The notes under the pieces: model-generated
What the model saw: the letters and a program-made list of their open reading frames with translations, nothing else
Database searches by the model: none
What the model was told of the DNA's origin: nothing
Part shown: positions 1-5,131 of the stretch, in pieces
Numbering within the stretch: the first letter of the stretch is position 1
Layout of the letters: every line of letters starts with the position of its first letter
Program-made: the position numbers and the translations under genes
Source: an uncultured Selenomonadaceae bacterium
GTDB lineage: Bacteria > Bacillota > Negativicutes > Selenomonadales > Selenomonadaceae
Length of the DNA: 9,817 bases
Assembly: GCA_902782705.1 (NCBI GenBank)
Contig: CACZOL010000219.1
Coordinates: 1 to 9,817, forward strand
Direction of reading: 5' to 3'

Positions 1-278
1 ACCCGAACTTCGACGAGAGGGAAACGCAGTGGAAGGCGTGGACGCCGGAGCTGCAGTTTGAGATGTTTTTCGACGGCGACAGGCAGCACGGCTATGTGAA
101 GGCGGGCATGAATGAGTTCAACTTTGAGAAGGTGGCTGCCCGGTTTGACGCCGATACGTCGGTTTCGGAGGAAAGCAAGGCTTTCGTCGCCGGACATGTT
201 TTCAATCACCGCATTTTCAGCCGCGAGTGGGACGCCCGTTATGGAAATCCGCCCGATCCGATGCTGCGCGAGCCGTAA
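1..278 (+). CDS. C-terminal fragment of an unrecognised protein
   Basis: The reading frame is open from the left edge (first full codon at 3) to a TAA at 276-278, giving about 91 C-terminal residues; the start lies outside the window. The ATG at 63 is unlikely to be the true start because the frame is open and protein-like upstream of it and there is no convincing ribosome binding site. The fragment is hydrophilic, rich in aromatic and acidic residues (motifs NFDERETQWKAW, FNHRIFSREWDARYG), with no transmembrane segment and no cysteine. I do not recognise the family. It is followed by a probable terminator and then by cheV with its own promoter, so it appears to end a separate transcription unit. 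Confidence 0.7.
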   Translation, partial: PNFDERETQWKAWTPELQFEMFFDGDRQHGYVKAGMNEFNFEKVAARFDADTSVSEESKAFVAGHVFNHRIFSREWDARYGNPPDPMLREP

Positions 279-342
279 AAGAAAGGCCAAACGATAAATA
301 GAACCCTTCACAACGCAGTATTCCTTCGGACCGATCGCGGAA

Positions 343-368
343 TGCCAAGAACTGGCAATTTTGTTTTT
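343..368 (+). terminator. Probable intrinsic terminator of the upstream partial gene
   Basis: TGCCA (343-347) and TGGCA (353-357) form a 5-bp stem with a 5-base loop, followed by ATTTTGTTTTT (358-368). The stem is short, so this is a weak terminator by sequence. Its place between the end of the partial gene and the cheV promoter supports it. An alternative, longer pairing of ATTCC near 320 with GGAAT near 340 could add structure just upstream. Confidence 0.5.
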
Positions 369-383
369 CAAGAGGGAAATCGC

Positions 384-412
384 TTGATAATATGCCGATG
401 CTACACTATAAT
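384..412 (+). promoter_or_regulatory. Sigma-70/sigma-A type promoter of cheV
   Basis: TTGATA (384-389) and a perfect TATAAT (407-412) are separated by exactly 17 bases. Transcription would start near 418-420, giving a leader of about 58 bases before the cheV ATG. This is a vegetative-type promoter, not the sigma-28 (flagellar) type often seen for chemotaxis genes. That suggests cheV is expressed independently of the flagellar cascade here (inference). Confidence 0.8.
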
Positions 413-476
413 ATGCAAAAGGGACAAAGGCAAAATGGAACTATCCTTTAAGAAAATGTGAAAGGAACATATTGTC

Positions 477-1388
477 ATGGCTGTCGAGAAGAACGGGATT
501 CTGCTTGAGTCGGGAACAAATGAGTTTGAGATCGTGGAGTTTTTGGTGGGCGCGGTTCACTATGGCATCAACGTGGCAAAGGTGCGCGAGGTCATCCAGA
601 GCTCCTCATTTCCGATTACAAAGGTGGCGCTGGCGCATCCGTATTTGGATGGCGTGATTACGCTTCGGGGAAGTACGATTCCATTGGTCAACTTGCCGCG
701 CTGCATGGGACATGGGCAAGGAGAGCATTGCAAGAGCATCATCGTTACGGAAATCAATGCCTATGCTATCGGGTTCCTCGTGGATGACGTACTGCGGATT
801 CATCGGATATCGTGGAACGACATGGAGTCGCCCCCGCAGGTCGGAGGCGTTTCCAGAGTTGTGGGACTGGTGCGGTTCGGCGACAAAATCGTGCAGCTCA
901 TGGACTTCGAGTCGATCATTGCGGAAGTGAACCCGCAGATCAACAAGAAGCTCACGGAGGTGGAAAGCCGGAACGACAATCTGCAGGAGCTGCGCCAGCG
1001 AGCTCCCATCGTGGTCGCCGAGGATTCCACGATGCTTCGGAATATGGTCGTGGGTACGCTTCAGGATGCGGGCTACGGAAATGTCGTATCCTTCGTCAAC
1101 GGACTGGAAGCATGGAACTTCCTGCATCCGGAAGAGGGGAACGGCCCCGACATGGGACGCGGGGCTGTCATCACGGACATCGAGATGCCCAAGATGGACG
1201 GGCACAGACTGCTCAAGCTAATCCGTGACGATCAGGTACTGCGCGGACTCCCCGTTATCCTCTTCTCGTCCCTTATCAATGATGAGATGCGCAGCAAGGG
1301 AGAGATGCTTGGGGCGACGGGCCAGATTACCAAGCCGGAAATGAACGAGCTTGTCAACTTTTTGGACACTGTATTGTTTTCCGTATGA
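477..1388 (+). CDS. cheV: Chemotaxis coupling protein CheV (CheW domain plus receiver domain)
   Basis: This 303-residue cytoplasmic protein has the domain order of CheV. A CheW-like coupling domain spans about residues 15-155 (motifs INVAKVREVI, LDGVITLRGSTIPLVNL and VGLVRFGDKIVQLMDFE). A response-regulator receiver domain spans about 176-300. The receiver keeps the expected phosphorylation residues: acid pair E182-D183, phosphoacceptor D234 in ITDIEMPKMDG, S264 at the Thr/Ser switch position and K286 in the TKP motif. In the family, CheV links chemoreceptors to the CheA kinase, and its phosphorylation by CheA tunes adaptation. The length is typical. The ATG at 477 is preceded by AAAGGAA (461-467), and upstream in-frame codons do not give a better start. 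The gene stands alone between its own promoter and terminator, with no other che gene in the window, as is common for cheV. Confidence 0.95.
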   Translation: MAVEKNGILLESGTNEFEIVEFLVGAVHYGINVAKVREVIQSSSFPITKVALAHPYLDGVITLRGSTIPLVNLPRCMGHGQGEHCKSIIVTEINAYAIGFLVDDVLRIHRISWNDMESPPQVGGVSRVVGLVRFGDKIVQLMDFESIIAEVNPQINKKLTEVESRNDNLQELRQRAPIVVAEDSTMLRNMVVGTLQDAGYGNVVSFVNGLEAWNFLHPEEGNGPDMGRGAVITDIEMPKMDGHRLLKLIRDDQVLRGLPVILFSSLINDEMRSKGEMLGATGQITKPEMNELVNFLDTVLFSV

Positions 1389-1415
1389 CCATACAGAAAT
1401 TCGTTTAGGCAGAAT

Positions 1416-1450
1416 AAAGAAGCGTTCACCGATTTGGCGAGCGCTTCTTT
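1416..1450 (+). terminator. Intrinsic terminator of cheV
   Basis: AAAGAAGCG (1416-1424) pairs with CGCTTCTTT (1442-1450). The stem continues inward (TTC-A-CC with GG-C-GAG, one A/C mismatch) to a GATTT loop at 1431-1435. The 3' arm runs into TTTTATA, giving a T-rich tail. It lies 28 bases after the cheV stop codon. Confidence 0.8.
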
Positions 1451-1461
1451 TATACTAAAAT
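1434..1461 (+). promoter_or_regulatory. Weak candidate promoter for the flavodoxin-fold oxidoreductase
   Basis: TTGGCG (1434-1439) and TAAAAT (1456-1461) are spaced by 16 bases and lie 43 bases before the ATG at 1504. The -35 falls inside the cheV terminator stem. The match is moderate and could be chance, but the gene needs a promoter between the cheV terminator and its start. Confidence 0.3.
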
Positions 1462-1503
1462 TTTCCAGCGAAAATATGCGTTCAAGAATGGAGGAGGTAA
1501 ATT

Positions 1504-2073
1504 ATGGTCTTATTTATCAATGCCTGTGCACGAAGCCGGTCGAGAACGAAGCGGCTGGCAGACGAACTGATCAAAAAGATTGGAGAGCCGGTTCAAGAGG
1601 TTCGCCTTTTGGATATAGATATGCCTCTGGTAGACGAGGAATTTCTCAAGACCAAAGACGCCCTCTTGGAAAAGGAGGCGTATGATTCGCCGAGATTCAC
1701 ATTGGCGAGGGAATTTGCGGCCGCCGAAAAGATCGTGGTCGCGGCTCCGTATTGGGATCTGTCCTTTCCGGCCATCCTCAAACAATATTTCGAGCAGATC
1801 AACGTGATGGGAATTACATTTTCTTATACAAGCGAAGGTTTTCCGCAGCCGCTGTGCAAAGCAAAGGTTTTGTACTATGTGACTACGGCGGGCGGGGCAT
1901 TCTGTCCGGAAGAATACGGCTATGGGTACGTGAAAGCGCTGGCCGAAAATTTCTACGGAATCAAGAGCGTAAAGCTGATCAAAGTCGTGGGCTTTGACAT
2001 CGACGGCGCGGACGAATCCAAAATCCTGCAGGAAGCAATCGACCATATCAGAACGTCTGCCGACCTCTGCTGA
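1504..2073 (+). CDS. NAD(P)H-dependent FMN oxidoreductase, flavodoxin-like fold (AcpD/azoreductase-like)
   Basis: This 189-residue soluble protein belongs to the flavodoxin-2 superfamily (FMN-dependent NADH-azoreductase/AcpD and quinone reductase group). The N-terminal strand MVLFINAC and the following ARSRSRTKRLA loop sit where the family binds FMN phosphate. The block AAPYWDLSFPAILKQYFEQI (about residues 79-98), then TFSYTSEGFPQPL and the strand VLYYVTTAGG, form the characteristic flavin-site core. Known members reduce quinones, azo dyes or nitro compounds with NAD(P)H; the true substrate cannot be read from sequence. The start is set by a strong GGAGGAGGT (1490-1498) five bases before the ATG. 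The gene is monocistronic: cheV terminates upstream, and a strong hairpin follows the stop codon. Confidence 0.9.
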   Translation: MVLFINACARSRSRTKRLADELIKKIGEPVQEVRLLDIDMPLVDEEFLKTKDALLEKEAYDSPRFTLAREFAAAEKIVVAAPYWDLSFPAILKQYFEQINVMGITFSYTSEGFPQPLCKAKVLYYVTTAGGAFCPEEYGYGYVKALAENFYGIKSVKLIKVVGFDIDGADESKILQEAIDHIRTSADLC

Positions 2074-2096
2074 TTTTTGAAAGCCGTAAAATTAAC

Positions 2097-2146
2097 AAAA
2101 TGGCTGTCACAGGAAGAAAAATCTCCTTGCGACAGCCATTTTTTTG
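2097..2146 (+). terminator. Bidirectional intrinsic terminator between convergent genes
   Basis: AAAATGGCTGTC (2097-2108) pairs perfectly with GACAGCCATTTT (2131-2142), a 12-bp stem. A small inner AGGA/TCCT helix is possible in the loop. On the + strand it is followed by a run of Ts to 2145. On the minus strand the complement of AAAA and the A/T-rich flank gives a shorter U-rich tail. It lies 23 bases after the oxidoreductase stop and 22 bases beyond the minus-strand transporter stop, so it can serve both. Confidence 0.85.
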
Positions 2147-2167
2147 TTTACGTCTGTACAGTTTTAC

Positions 2168-3055
2168 TTAACCGCTTTTTCGCGCTAGGAGGAACACGCT
2201 GCAGAGAATCAGGGCGGAGCCGAGGGCGTCCATGATCTCGAAGGGAATGTGCAGTAAAAGGACGGAAAGCGCGATGGCGGAAAGCGGCTCGACAGAGCCT
2301 AAGATGCTGGCCTCCGTCGGTTGGATGTATTTCAGGCTGCCAAGGTAGCAGCCGAAGGCGACGACTGTGCCGAAAATGATGATATAGGCGTAAATCATTG
2401 CGGCGGCGGCGTTCCAATGTCCCGTAAATTTCCAAGGGGGACAGATACAGGCAAGCACTATGCCGCCGATGAGCATGCCCCAGCCAATGACGAGGGTAGC
2501 GCGCCACTTTTGAATCAGTCGTTTCGGCTGCACGGTGTAGAAGGCGGCGGAGGCCGCCGAGAGCAGTCCCCATACGACGGCGACGGCGGGAATGGACATC
2601 GTTTCGAGATTGCAGTGCGTGACGAGGAGAAAGGTGCCGAGGACAGCCAGACTGACGCAGAAAAGCTCAAGAGCTTTCGGCAGCTTGCGCGTGGAGATCG
2701 TCTTGTAGCAGACGATGATGATAGGCATCAGGTATTGCAGTACGGTGGCCGCTGCCGCGTTGCCGTGCTTGATACTGGCGAAATAGGTGTACTGTACCAT
2801 CAGCATTCCCACCAGCGCAAAAGCAATCATTTCTTTTGCGTCCTGACGGTCTTTCCAGACGGCGAGGATATCGCTCCGATAGAAGAAAACGTCGAGAAAC
2901 AAAAGAATCGTTCCTGCCAGGAGCATACGGGTGACGACCAGCCATTCCGTCGTGAAGCCGCAGTCCTGCAGCAGATATTGTCCCGCTACGCCGCTGCCGC
3001 CCCACATGGCGGCGCCCACGGCGGCCATCAGAAGTCCTTTGTTATGTTCCGACAT
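2168..3055 (-). CDS. EamA/DMT-family inner-membrane transporter (10 predicted helices)
   Basis: This protein of about 295 residues is very hydrophobic and has two EamA repeats of about five helices each, the architecture of drug/metabolite transporters such as RhaT and YdcZ-type exporters. Family hallmarks are AAVGAAMWGGSGVAGQYLL in helix 1, NAAAATVLQYLMPIII ending the first repeat, and TEASILGSVEPLSAIALSVL ending the second. Members export amino acids, metabolites or drugs across the cytoplasmic membrane; the substrate is not predictable here. Three starts are possible in frame: GTG 3064, ATG 3061 and ATG 3055. GAGGAGG (3070-3064) is 8 bases from the ATG at 3055 but overlaps or abuts the other two, so 3055 is preferred. 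It is the second gene of a minus-strand pair, 37 bases after the GNAT gene. Confidence 0.93.
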   Translation of the reverse strand: MSEHNKGLLMAAVGAAMWGGSGVAGQYLLQDCGFTTEWLVVTRMLLAGTILLFLDVFFYRSDILAVWKDRQDAKEMIAFALVGMLMVQYTYFASIKHGNAAAATVLQYLMPIIIVCYKTISTRKLPKALELFCVSLAVLGTFLLVTHCNLETMSIPAVAVVWGLLSAASAAFYTVQPKRLIQKWRATLVIGWGMLIGGIVLACICPPWKFTGHWNAAAAMIYAYIIIFGTVVAFGCYLGSLKYIQPTEASILGSVEPLSAIALSVLLLHIPFEIMDALGSALILCSVFLLARKSG

Positions 3056-3063
3056 TTTCATCA

Positions 3064-3070
3064 CCTCCTC
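3064..3070 (-). promoter_or_regulatory. Ribosome binding site that decides the transporter start
   Basis: GAGGAGG read on the minus strand lies 8 bases before the ATG at 3055 and only 2 bases before the ATG at 3061. It therefore favours the shorter protein beginning MSEHNKG. Confidence 0.7.
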
Positions 3071-3091
3071 GGCGCGCTGTATTCGGCGGCT

Positions 3092-3613
3092 TTACCAGTC
3101 CAGCTCGTAGAGGCTGAAGGTGGGGATATGTGCGAGGCCGCGTTCCAGATCGACGTCGCCGACATACCGGAAGCCGTTTTTTTCGTAGAGCTTTTTGGCG
3201 GGGAGATTGCCCGGAACGATGTCCAGACGGAGGGCTTTGTAGCCGTCCGTCTTTGCTTTTTCCGTGCAGAACCGGACGACTTCCTCGCCCAGGCCGTGCC
3301 CTTGAAACTCCGGCGCAATCGCCAGAGCATGCAGCACCATGTAGGCGCCGTCGGGCAATCTGCGTGACCAGTCGCCTTTTTGATAATTGCCTTGCGGATC
3401 GGCGTTCAGGGCGAAGGCGCCGATGATTTTTTCGCCGTCCACGCAAAGATACTGATCGCCCGCCGCCGTCATCTCTCTTACCGAGATTTCCGACGGGTAA
3501 ATCTTGTACATCCATTTCGGATAATTGATATGGTTGTCCAGCCAAAGGACAACGCTGTCGTAAAACGCCCCGGCAGGAGCGACGTCAGCTTCCCGGCATT
3601 TTCTGATTTGCAT
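3092..3613 (-). CDS. GNAT-family N-acetyltransferase
   Basis: This protein of about 173 residues has the GNAT fold. The N-terminal strand is MQIRKCREADVAPAGAFYD. Motif A is HALAIAPEFQGHGLGEEVVRFC, where Q/R-G-x-G-L/I-G binds the acetyl-CoA pyrophosphate. Motif B is ALRLDIVPGNLPAKKLYEKNGFRYVGDV, with the typical N-x-x-A-x-x-L-Y-x-x-x-G-F ending. It would transfer an acetyl group from acetyl-CoA to a small molecule or peptide amine; the acceptor is unknown. The ATG at 3613 puts the start exactly where the GNAT fold normally begins. An upstream in-frame ATG at 3661 adds 16 residues but lacks a visible ribosome binding site. The stop is 37 bases before the transporter start, so the two genes probably form an operon. 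Confidence 0.9.
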   Translation of the reverse strand: MQIRKCREADVAPAGAFYDSVVLWLDNHINYPKWMYKIYPSEISVREMTAAGDQYLCVDGEKIIGAFALNADPQGNYQKGDWSRRLPDGAYMVLHALAIAPEFQGHGLGEEVVRFCTEKAKTDGYKALRLDIVPGNLPAKKLYEKNGFRYVGDVDLERGLAHIPTFSLYELDW

Positions 3614-3623
3614 GGTGTCGCAT
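3585..3623 (-). CDS. Possible 12-residue upstream ORF overlapping the GNAT start
   Basis: An ATG at 3623 opens a 12-codon frame (MRHHANQKMPGS, stop at 3585-3587) that overlaps the first 29 bases of the GNAT gene in a different frame. AAAGGA (3633-3628) sits 4 bases before this ATG, against 14 bases before the GNAT ATG at 3613, so the visible Shine-Dalgarno fits the small ORF better. Translation of it could couple to, or limit, GNAT translation. It may equally be chance. Confidence 0.25.
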   Translation of the reverse strand: MRHHANQKMPGS

Positions 3624-3689
3624 ATCGTCCTTTCTTTCTGTATGAAAGTTTTGCGGTTCATCAGGTCGGTTCGCTTTGCCCGCTAAATG

Positions 3690-3723
3690 ATAATAATGTA
3701 CCTTGTATGCGCAGGAAAAGCAA
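3690..3723 (-). promoter_or_regulatory. Weak candidate promoter for the GNAT-transporter pair
   Basis: On the minus strand TTGCTT (3723-3718) and TACATT (3700-3695) are 17 bases apart, and TATTAT (3695-3690) overlaps as another -10 candidate. Matches to consensus are only moderate. The position, 70-80 bases before the GNAT ATG, is suitable. Confidence 0.3.
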
Positions 3724-3744
3724 GTGGGGGCAGACATATATGGA

Positions 3745-3762
3745 ATGTATACACATATACAT
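3745..3762. promoter_or_regulatory. Candidate operator: 18-bp dyad between divergent units
   Basis: ATGTATA (3745-3751) and TATACAT (3756-3762) are a perfect inverted repeat around CACA. The left half also contains the self-palindrome TGTATACA. The site ends 12 bases before the -35 of the glutamate synthase promoter and lies upstream of the minus-strand GNAT unit, so a regulator here could act on either. It stands out as AT-rich in a GC-rich region. No regulator is identified. Confidence 0.4.
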
Positions 3763-3774
3763 GAGCTCTCTGCG

Positions 3775-3803
3775 TAGACAATTGTAAACCGGAGTGCTAT
3801 ACT
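3775..3803 (+). promoter_or_regulatory. Promoter of the glutamate synthase operon
   Basis: TAGACA (3775-3780) and TATACT (3798-3803) are separated by 17 bases; each matches the vegetative consensus at five of six positions. Transcription would start near 3809-3811, giving a leader of about 220 bases before the first ATG at 4031. No better + strand promoter is visible in the gap. Confidence 0.75.
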
Positions 3804-3831
3804 GCGTTTTGATAAAACACAATACAAAAAC

Positions 3832-3843
3832 GGCAATGGAGCC
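3832..3843 (+). other. Small AAUGGA hexaloop hairpin overlapping the leader terminator
   Basis: GGC (3832-3834) and GCC (3841-3843) close a six-base loop AATGGA with A at position 1 and G at position 4. This is the loop pattern known for RNA targets of ANTAR-domain antiterminators. Its 3' arm (3841-3843) is also part of the 5' arm of the terminator hairpin at 3840-3889, so the two structures exclude each other. The stem is only 3 bp, and I find no convincing second hexaloop upstream, so this is a tentative call. Confidence 0.3.
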
Positions 3844-3889
3844 TTGCGGCGCCGGAGCGATTTTTCGTTCCGGCGTTGCAAGGCTTTTT
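3840..3889 (+). terminator. Strong intrinsic terminator inside the glutamate synthase leader (attenuator)
   Basis: AGCCTTGC (3840-3847) pairs with GCAAGGCT (3878-3885). The stem continues through two G-U pairs and CGCCGGA/TCCGGCG up to a loop at 3860-3865, about 20 bp in all, then TTTTT (3885-3889). It points only in the + direction; on the minus strand no U-run follows. The gene to its left runs away from it, so it cannot end any upstream + gene. It begins only about 30 bases after the predicted transcription start, which is the arrangement of an attenuator or of a short (~80-base) terminated RNA. Confidence 0.8.
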
Positions 3890-3899
3890 GCTCGTGAGA

Positions 3900-3942
3900 G
3901 CACTTGATGAACGCGAGCGTTAGCGAAGCGTGAATTTAGTGC
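3900..3942 (+). repeat. Structured repeat, copy 1 (leader of glutamate synthase operon)
   Basis: This unit shares the frame CTTGA-N-GAA...GCGAAG...TGAATTTAG with copy 2. Its nested stems are GCACT (3900-3904) with AGTGC (3938-3942), ACGC (3911-3914) with GCGT (3928-3931), and a short GC/GC helix (3917-3918 with 3923-3924) under a GTTA loop. The unpaired segments are conserved between the copies while the stem bases differ. The family is not one I can name. Confidence 0.6.
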
Positions 3943-3946
3943 GACA

Positions 3947-4012
3947 CATGCCTGACCGCTTGAAGAAGCCAAGCCGGAGGCGAAGGCTGAATTTAGCGGG
4001 CATGGCTTTTTT
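3947..4012 (+). terminator. Second terminator-like hairpin directly before the first glutamate synthase gene
   Basis: CATGC (3947-3951) pairs with GCATG (4000-4004) outside the repeat copy 2 stems, extending it into a long bulged hairpin. After GC comes TTTTTT (4007-4012). The T-run abuts the ribosome binding site GGAAAGGA (4013-4020) of the amidotransferase gene. It could act as a second attenuator or as a structure near the translation start. Confidence 0.45.
3956..3999 (+). repeat. Structured repeat, copy 2 (leader of glutamate synthase operon)
   Basis: It aligns with copy 1 over about 41 bases with one single-base gap. The stems are CCGCT (3956-3960) with AGCGG (3995-3999), AGCC (3967-3970) with GGCT (3985-3988), and GCC (3973-3975) with GGC (3979-3981). 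Each stem has changed on both sides relative to copy 1, so base pairing is kept. This copy lies inside a longer hairpin ending in a T-run just before the first gene. Confidence 0.6.
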
Positions 4013-4030
4013 GGAAAGGAAGATGATCTT

Positions 4031-5131
4031 ATGTGTAGGATTGGTGCTGTCAAGAGCAAGAATCCCGTGCAGCCGTCGACGGCGCTCCGTCTGATGCTTC
4101 CGCAGCAGGAGGGGCACGACAATTCCGGCTTCGCAATGGTGATGCAGGATCTTTACGGGGTATTCGGGCTTTACAAAGACAAGCCGCTGCTTTCCATGGC
4201 ATGCACGCAGCAGGGCGGCCATCTTGTCGAGGAGTATATGGACGCCCATCGTTTTGTGAAAATGTCGGAGTGGCTGCCCGTGCCGGACAAACGGAAAGGG
4301 CTGAATATCCAGGCGATGCCTTACTACATTTTCCGTAACTACGACTATCCGGACAACGTCAAGGACCCGGAGGAGCGGGAAGAACTTTTGCTCGACACGC
4401 GGCTCGCGCTTCGGAAGATGCTGACGGAGACGGGGCAAGGCTATGTTTACTCGTTTTGGCCGGATCTCCTGATGCTGAAGGAGGTCGGCGATCCCAGCGA
4501 CATCGCTACGTATTTCCATCTTTGGGACGACAACGGCTGCCTCGTCGCGAAAAACATCATCGTGCAGAGCCGCCAGAATACGAACTACGAGATTATCCGC
4601 TACGCGGCGCACCCGTTTTTCCTGCAGGGCTACACGCTCTGCGCCAACGGCGAGAACACGTTTTACACGAAGAATAAGGAGTTCCAGAAATCCCTGCATC
4701 GCGGCTATATCGGATTTGAGTCGGACTCGCAGAATTTCCTCTACACGCTCCATTATGTGCTGCACGAGCTGAAATGGCCGATTCCGTATTATAAGCATGT
4801 CATTACGCCGCTGCCGTTCTCGGAAATCGAGGAACGTGAGGACAGGGACGTGCTGCTTTCGATTCGTCAGTCGCTGGCGCATCTTGAGATCAACGGGCCG
4901 AACACGATCATCGCGGGTCTGCCCGACGGGCGCATGATGACTTGCTGCGACTCGAAAAAACTGCGTCCGGTGGTGGTGGGCGGCGACGATACGACCATCG
5001 CGATTTCGTCGGAGGTCTGCGGCATCAACGAGATTTTGCCGAACCGCGACACGTCGAAGGATATTTATCCCAACGAGCGCGAGATTGTCGTAATCGACAA
5101 CGACTTGGAGGTGAAGAGATGGAAGCAGTAA
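4031..5131 (+). CDS. Glutamate synthase amidotransferase subunit (class II glutaminase domain, stand-alone)
   Basis: This 366-residue cytoplasmic protein corresponds to the N-terminal glutaminase domain of bacterial GltB, encoded separately as in archaeal-type GOGAT. It would hydrolyse glutamine and pass ammonia to the FMN subunit. Cys2, exposed after removal of Met1, is the Ntn nucleophile (MCRIGAV). QQEGHDNSGFAMV (25-37) matches the substrate-site region. SRQNTNYEIIRYAAHPF (180-196) and CANGENTF (204-211) match the family's Arg and oxyanion Asn-Gly (N206-G207) segments. DGRMMTCCDSKKLRPVVVG (309-327) and ISSEVCGI (335-342) match the C-terminal part of the fold. The ATG at 4031 is the only start that puts Cys at position 2; GGAAAGGA (4013-4020) lies 10 bases upstream. 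It overlaps the next gene by 13 bases, suggesting translational coupling. Confidence 0.92.
   Translation: MCRIGAVKSKNPVQPSTALRLMLPQQEGHDNSGFAMVMQDLYGVFGLYKDKPLLSMACTQQGGHLVEEYMDAHRFVKMSEWLPVPDKRKGLNIQAMPYYIFRNYDYPDNVKDPEEREELLLDTRLALRKMLTETGQGYVYSFWPDLLMLKEVGDPSDIATYFHLWDDNGCLVAKNIIVQSRQNTNYEIIRYAAHPFFLQGYTLCANGENTFYTKNKEFQKSLHRGYIGFESDSQNFLYTLHYVLHELKWPIPYYKHVITPLPFSEIEEREDRDVLLSIRQSLAHLEINGPNTIIAGLPDGRMMTCCDSKKLRPVVVGGDDTTIAISSEVCGINEILPNRDTSKDIYPNEREIVVIDNDLEVKRWKQ

Noticed and set aside
2321..3367. 348-codon open frame on the + strand
   Set aside because: It lies opposite the transporter and GNAT genes, has no recognisable motif, and would cross the intergenic gap. The minus-strand genes have clear family signatures.
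3836..3910. 23-codon ORF (ATG at 3836) through the leader terminator, a possible attenuation leader peptide
   Set aside because: It has no Shine-Dalgarno and no run of Glu, Gln or other regulatory codons. The frame is a by-product of the hairpin sequence.
3810..4030. Known glutamine riboswitch, T-box or other named leader class
   Set aside because: I could not find the conserved cores (for example a T-box sequence or a glnA-motif core). The structures seen are two repeats and terminators of no class I can name.
3920..4882. 320-codon minus-strand open frame covering the leader and amidotransferase gene
   Set aside because: It is an Arg/His-rich shadow of the amidotransferase gene with no ribosome binding site or domain.
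4942..5118. N-terminal extension of the FMN subunit to an ATG at 4942
   Set aside because: It overlaps 190 bases of the amidotransferase gene. The Shine-Dalgarno at 5107-5111 clearly serves the ATG at 5119, and the ferredoxin motif starts soon after it.
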